A stretch of DNA of 64,000 nucleotides from positions 682,001 through 746,000 of the forward strand of contig NZ_CP092832.1 in NCBI RefSeq assembly GCF_022532105.1, written 5' to 3'. Below are positions 60,490 to 64,000 of this stretch, one piece after another. Source of the DNA: Flavobacterium sp. HJ-32-4. GTDB lineage: Bacteria; Bacteroidota; Bacteroidia; Flavobacteriales; Flavobacteriaceae. The first letter of the stretch is position 1. Each line of letters opens with the position of its first letter. The translations under genes were made by a program, and so were the position numbers. Under the pieces are notes generated by a model. The model was not told where the DNA came from and did no database searches. It saw nothing but the letters and a program-made list of their open reading frames with translations.

Positions 60490-61475
60490 TCTTTTTCGAT
60501 GATGCGAAGCGACCGTATGCTCGCTTCCAGTTCGTGAACCATATCGCGTTTTTGGGCCGAGGGCGCATAGCAGAAGCCTTCTACTATAAGGCAACGGCGG
60601 CGCTTGCGATCGATAATCGCGTAGTTGATGAAAGGCCCGTTCATGAAGTCGTTCCGCAGCTCCCATGTGCCTTTTGTTTCGTAAGCGCGACGGCCGCAAA
60701 GGGTGGTCGAAAGGAAATACGGTGCATACGATTCTTCGGTGATCATACGCGAATGGCGGGCCCGACCGTGTATGTACAAACGACCCACCGAGTCGCGGGC
60801 GCGGATGATGTTGCGGGCAATATCCGATCCTTTCTGGATGCTGCGTAGCGGCACTTTGTAGATGAGTAAACTCGAACTGCCGCTCATCACATCGCGTTTC
60901 AGCCACACGAAATTGCGCCGTTTCATGGCATATTTATAGTCGCCCGGAACAGCCAGGGTCACCCCGAATTTCTTCCGGATATGGGTGTCATCGAGCCGAT
61001 GGGGCTCCATGTTGCGGATACTGGCGTTGATCTCGCCCGCTTTGAACACACGGATGATGCTGTCGGCATTCAGTTCCAGCGTGCCGATGATGTCTTCCGG
61101 CGTACCCGAAAGATGTACGGTGATCTGGGGCGAGGCATACTCGTCGTGTTCGATCCGGAAATCGGCTTCTTTCTGTTCTTTTACGATGACCAGGTTGCGG
61201 GGCGCGTTCCGGAAATCATCCAGGAAACGGGGGGCGTATTGGTTGATATTGAAAAGCGGTTCTTCCTGGGGCAGTCCGTCAACCGGCGCCGCCAGCTTCT
61301 TTCGCAGGCTGTCGCCTACTTCGCCATTCCAGAGCGGATCGCTCATGACGACAACGAGTGAATTGATATTCCCGGAGGTGTGTCCGTCGTCCTGCGTCTC
61401 TTTCGTGCTACAGGCCGTCAAAAAAGCCGCCAGAAGCGCGAATAGGAACCAGAAAGGGTGTTGGCGTGTATCCAT
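60486..61475 (-). CDS. DUF4837 family lipoprotein
   Basis: 329 residues, lipoprotein signal with Cys22 (FLTACSTKE). Matches the Bacteroidota DUF4837 family (DPLWNGEVGDSLRKKLAAPV near the start, IRARDSVGRLYIHG, GTWELRNDFMNGPF later). Function unknown. A terminator hairpin ends exactly at its start codon. Confidence 0.88.
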   Translation of the reverse strand: MDTRQHPFWFLFALLAAFLTACSTKETQDDGHTSGNINSLVVVMSDPLWNGEVGDSLRKKLAAPVDGLPQEEPLFNINQYAPRFLDDFRNAPRNLVIVKEQKEADFRIEHDEYASPQITVHLSGTPEDIIGTLELNADSIIRVFKAGEINASIRNMEPHRLDDTHIRKKFGVTLAVPGDYKYAMKRRNFVWLKRDVMSGSSSLLIYKVPLRSIQKGSDIARNIIRARDSVGRLYIHGRARHSRMITEESYAPYFLSTTLCGRRAYETKGTWELRNDFMNGPFINYAIIDRKRRRCLIVEGFCYAPSAQKRDMVHELEASIRSLRIIEKE

Positions 61476-61498
61476 AAAAAAAGCGGTTGTTAACCGCT
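61475..61498 (-). terminator. Terminator hairpin overlapping the transglycosylase stop and touching the DUF4837 ATG
   Basis: AGCGGTT / AACCGCT stem, 3-base loop, then seven T residues on the minus strand ending 1 base before the DUF4837 ATG. The stem contains the upstream stop codon. Confidence 0.75.
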
Positions 61499-63463
61499 GA
61501 TTTTAAGTTTCATTCCGGGTTGAAGTTCGTCGCCCTTGATGCCGTTCCAGCGTTTGATATCCGATACCGTCACGCCCGACTTTTTGGCGATGGTGAAAAG
61601 CGAGTCGCCTTTCTTCACCAGGTAATGTTTCTGACGTGCCGCATCCTTCTGTGCAGCGGCCACATCGTGTTTCGGGTTTTCCTTCAGGATGAGCAATTTC
61701 GATCCGACGGTGATGCTGTTACCTTCAATCGCATTCCATTCCTGGATCTCAGCAACCGTTACCCCATACTTACGGGCAATTAGGCTCAGGTTATCGCCTT
61801 TTTGCACGATGTAGGAAGTCGACGGGACCGCAGGCTCTTGCTTGGTGTTATCGGCCACAATGGCCTCGCCTTTCACTTTCAGGCGGGCATCGAGCATCAC
61901 GTTGTTATCTTCGATGTTGTTCCACGCTTTCAGTTCGGCGACGGTAATGCCGAACTTACGCGCAATCGAAGAGAGATTGTCACCTTTCTGCACGACATAC
62001 ACATCTGGTTTGGTTGTGTCTGTCGTTTTAGGTTCGGATGTGGCAACTGTTTTATCGGTTTTCTCCGGTTGTGGCGTCGTCGTCGCTACCGCCGTGTTAT
62101 CCTCTTTCGCCTCGGTATAAATCCGGAGTGTCCGGCCCAGTGGCGCTGAGTTGCTTCGCAGGCGATTCCATTTTTTCAGTTGGGCAATCGACACACCATA
62201 GCGCTGTGATATCTTGCCGAGCGTTTCGCCGCGCCGCACCTTATGGTACTGCAGATCGGCTACTTCCGTCTTCACAGAGGCGGTGTCGCGGGACGCCAGA
62301 CGGGCGCTGTCACGCTGTTGTGTGTATTGGTAGAAAGGTCGCTCCCGACGCGCTGCTTCGTGCTCTACGTAAGCATAAATCTTGTCTTCGTTGGAGGTGA
62401 AGACGCCGATTTTGTCGACCGGCAAACGCAGGTAGTGCATTTGGTCGGTATACGCCGGAATGGTGTTGAGTTTGTAAGACGGGTTCAGCAACTGCAACTG
62501 CGAAACGGGCACATCGAGCAAATCCGACAACTGCTTGAAGGTAATCTGGCGGCGTACCGCGACCGTATCGGTTGCAAAGTGCTTGATGATCGCGCGGTTC
62601 GGCACGATCCCATGTTCTTTGTGGTAGGTGTAGATATACATCGTCGCCAGGAATGCCGGAACATACCCCTGTGTCTCCTTCGGAAGGTTGCGACGGATAT
62701 TCCAGAAATTCTCCTGGCCACCGGAGCGACGGATGGCCTTGGCCACATTCCCCGGACCTGAATTATACGAGGCCAATACGAGATCCCAATCGCCGAAGAT
62801 TTTATACATATTGCTCATGTAGCGGGCGGCGGCATCACTGGCTTTCAGCGGGTCACTGCGCTCGTCTACATAACTGTCGATATCGAGGTTGTATTCTTTG
62901 CCGGTCTGGTACATGAACTGCCAGAGTCCGGTGGCACCCACGCGCGACACGGCCTTCGGGTTGAGGGCCGACTCGACGATCGCGAGGTATTTGATTTCGA
63001 GCGGCACGTTGTATTTCGCAAGCGATTCCTCAAACACCGGGAAATAGTACTCCGACAGCGCCATCAGGCGTTCGTAGGCTTTTTTGCGGTTTTTCAGGAA
63101 GGATTTGATCAGGTTTTCGAGCGCCGGGTTGTATTCGATGTTGAAAGGCGACTTCGCGTCCATTTCCTTCAGGCGCTTCTTCAGCAATTCGGTCGAGAGT
63201 TCGTAATCGACTTTCTCGTCGAGGTTGATGTTGCGGATATCGTTTGACAGCTCGGTATAAAGATCACTGTTCGCCAACTCGTTCATCCAGAGGCTGTCGA
63301 CACAGGTAGCAATCTTATGCTCGACAAAGGTGGCTTTAATCGAATCGAGATAGGAAATCTTAGGCTGTTGGGGTTGTACTTCAGGGGTTGACTCGCCTCC
63401 CTGGGCAAAGGCCCCGAGGGAAAGGGAGAACAGCGCTAAGAAAGAACTTTTTATTCTACTCAT
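61490..63463 (-). CDS. Lytic transglycosylase with four LysM domains (MltD-like)
   Basis: 657 residues. Signal peptide, then a lysozyme-like transglycosylase domain with the catalytic Glu in VESALNPKAVSRVGATGLWQ, GSGP-type NSGPGNVAKA, and a C-terminal half with four LysM repeats (HKVRRGETLGKIS, YVVQKGDNLSSIA, YIVQKGDNLSLIA, YLVKKGDSLFTIA) that bind peptidoglycan. It cleaves cell-wall glycan strands. Confidence 0.95.
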   Translation of the reverse strand: MSRIKSSFLALFSLSLGAFAQGGESTPEVQPQQPKISYLDSIKATFVEHKIATCVDSLWMNELANSDLYTELSNDIRNINLDEKVDYELSTELLKKRLKEMDAKSPFNIEYNPALENLIKSFLKNRKKAYERLMALSEYYFPVFEESLAKYNVPLEIKYLAIVESALNPKAVSRVGATGLWQFMYQTGKEYNLDIDSYVDERSDPLKASDAAARYMSNMYKIFGDWDLVLASYNSGPGNVAKAIRRSGGQENFWNIRRNLPKETQGYVPAFLATMYIYTYHKEHGIVPNRAIIKHFATDTVAVRRQITFKQLSDLLDVPVSQLQLLNPSYKLNTIPAYTDQMHYLRLPVDKIGVFTSNEDKIYAYVEHEAARRERPFYQYTQQRDSARLASRDTASVKTEVADLQYHKVRRGETLGKISQRYGVSIAQLKKWNRLRSNSAPLGRTLRIYTEAKEDNTAVATTTPQPEKTDKTVATSEPKTTDTTKPDVYVVQKGDNLSSIARKFGITVAELKAWNNIEDNNVMLDARLKVKGEAIVADNTKQEPAVPSTSYIVQKGDNLSLIARKYGVTVAEIQEWNAIEGNSITVGSKLLILKENPKHDVAAAQKDAARQKHYLVKKGDSLFTIAKKSGVTVSDIKRWNGIKGDELQPGMKLKISG

Positions 63464-63509
63464 AACTAAATGTTACATGTTATTGTGAAGCAAAGAGTTA
63501 CGTCTTTTG

Positions 63510-63517
63510 CAAACATA
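63510..63517 (-). promoter_or_regulatory. Candidate -7 box TATGTTTG for the transglycosylase
   Basis: Minus-strand TATGTTTG 46 bases before the ATG at 63463. Confidence 0.45.
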
Positions 63518-63565
63518 ACAGTAAATAACTGCAAAACCTGACGTTTATTGTTAAATATGCAATCT

Positions 63566-64000
63566 TTACTCCTGGATGGCCGCGATTCCCGGAAGGGTTC
63601 TTCCTTCCAGCATCTCCAACATCGCACCGCCTCCGGTAGAGACATAGCTCATTTTGGGCTCGAGTCCGAACTGCTTCACCGCCGAAACCGAGTCGCCTCC
63701 TCCTACCAGGGAGAAAGCACCGGAACGGGTTGCTTCGGCAATATCATTCCCTAGCGAAATGGTGCCATGTGAGAAGTTTTCCATTTCGAAAACCCCCAAC
63801 GGGCCGTTCCATAGAATGGTTTTCGAGGCAAGAATTACCTCGCGGAAACGCTTCAGTGATTCCGGACCTGCGTCGAGCCCCTGCCAACCGTCTGGAATGG
63901 CATTTACAGCTACGACCTGCGTTTGGGCGTTGTTGTCGAAGGCATCTGCCGCCACGACATCGACCGGCAAGTGCACCTGCACCCCGCGTTCCTTCGCTTT
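63566..64000 (-). CDS. pgk: Phosphoglycerate kinase, C-terminal part (partial)
   Basis: The frame runs off the right edge; the last ~144 residues are present. Nucleotide-binding motifs [18 protein letters not shown] and the end [19 protein letters not shown] are those of PGK, the ATP-yielding enzyme of glycolysis. Confidence 0.96.
   Translation of the reverse strand, partial: KAKERGVQVHLPVDVVAADAFDNNAQTQVVAVNAIPDGWQGLDAGPESLKRFREVILASKTILWNGPLGVFEMENFSHGTISLGNDIAEATRSGAFSLVGGGDSVSAVKQFGLEPKMSYVSTGGGAMLEMLEGRTLPGIAAIQE

Noticed and set aside
60490..60906. N-terminal extension of the GNAT frame to 285 residues
   Set aside because: The extra part lies inside the DUF4837 coding sequence on the same strand in another frame, is Pro/Arg/His-rich and unlike GNAT proteins. 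The ATGA start at 60489 fits.
1..64000. tRNA, rRNA, known riboswitch, prophage or transposase genes
   Set aside because: I looked for cloverleaf-like and rRNA-like sequence, integrase or transposase motifs and found none I could support by eye.

Overview
The window looks like chromosomal DNA of a member of the Flavobacteriaceae (Bacteroidota) with a fairly balanced base composition. The clues are a protein with a type IX secretion C-terminal sorting domain, lineage families (DUF4837, IPExxxVDY, HU/CCDC81-SPOR, a 632-residue PurF-like protein, OmpA proteins with Asp-rich repeats), many TAnnTTTG -7 promoter boxes and an absence of Shine-Dalgarno-type leaders. I see no rRNA, tRNA, CRISPR array, prophage or classical insertion sequence.

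Layout. 0-13.7 kb: end of a PfkB kinase, a PurF-like amidotransferase, an OmpA lipoprotein with exonuclease III, a fused lipid acyltransferase (OlsF-like), a major OmpA protein, MenE with a CPBP protease, a TonB-type outer-membrane barrel and a CDF metal exporter. 13.7-18.2 kb: secreted M1 and S8 peptidases and a metallo-beta-lactamase-fold hydrolase. 18.4-23.4 kb: Fe-S assembly genes (sufA-like, sufB, sufC, sufD). 23.6-33.3 kb: a heme island, hemA-C-D-E-F-B plus a cytochrome c on the minus strand, and an AraC regulator, hemH and hemJ divergent on the plus strand. 33.3-40.1 kb: histidine kinase, enoyl-CoA hydratase, thioesterase, SPOR protein, dprA, trpS, acyltransferase. 40.1-45.3 kb: a repeat-built T9SS cargo protein and a sigma factor / membrane-anchored partner pair. 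45.4-54.0 kb: recA, acyltransferase, acyl-ACP desaturase, HD hydrolase, pyk, rnc, fabF, acpP. 54.2-64 kb: purN, rnhA, bacilliredoxin, PagL-like deacylase, rnpA, S41 protease, OmpA, GNAT, DUF4837, LysM transglycosylase and the end of pgk.

The most unusual feature is a set of elements placed exactly in the gene junctions of the Fe-S and heme operons. Each is bounded by two arms made of short tandem repeats (7- or 8-base units). The two arms are reverse complements, so the transcript could fold into a long hairpin. The loop carries a small four-helix-bundle protein gene of the 23S rRNA intervening-sequence family (sufB/sufC, sufC/sufD), a broken copy of one (hemB/hemF), or no such gene (sufA/sufB). 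Each element has a different repeat unit and a different protein. Three solo arrays of the same design lie at the purF, hemD and araC ends. This resembles rRNA intervening sequences that have moved into protein operons, and the arms end within a few bases of the next start codon, so they may control expression. A second repeat family, present twice, lies just downstream of sufD and of hemE in the sense orientation.
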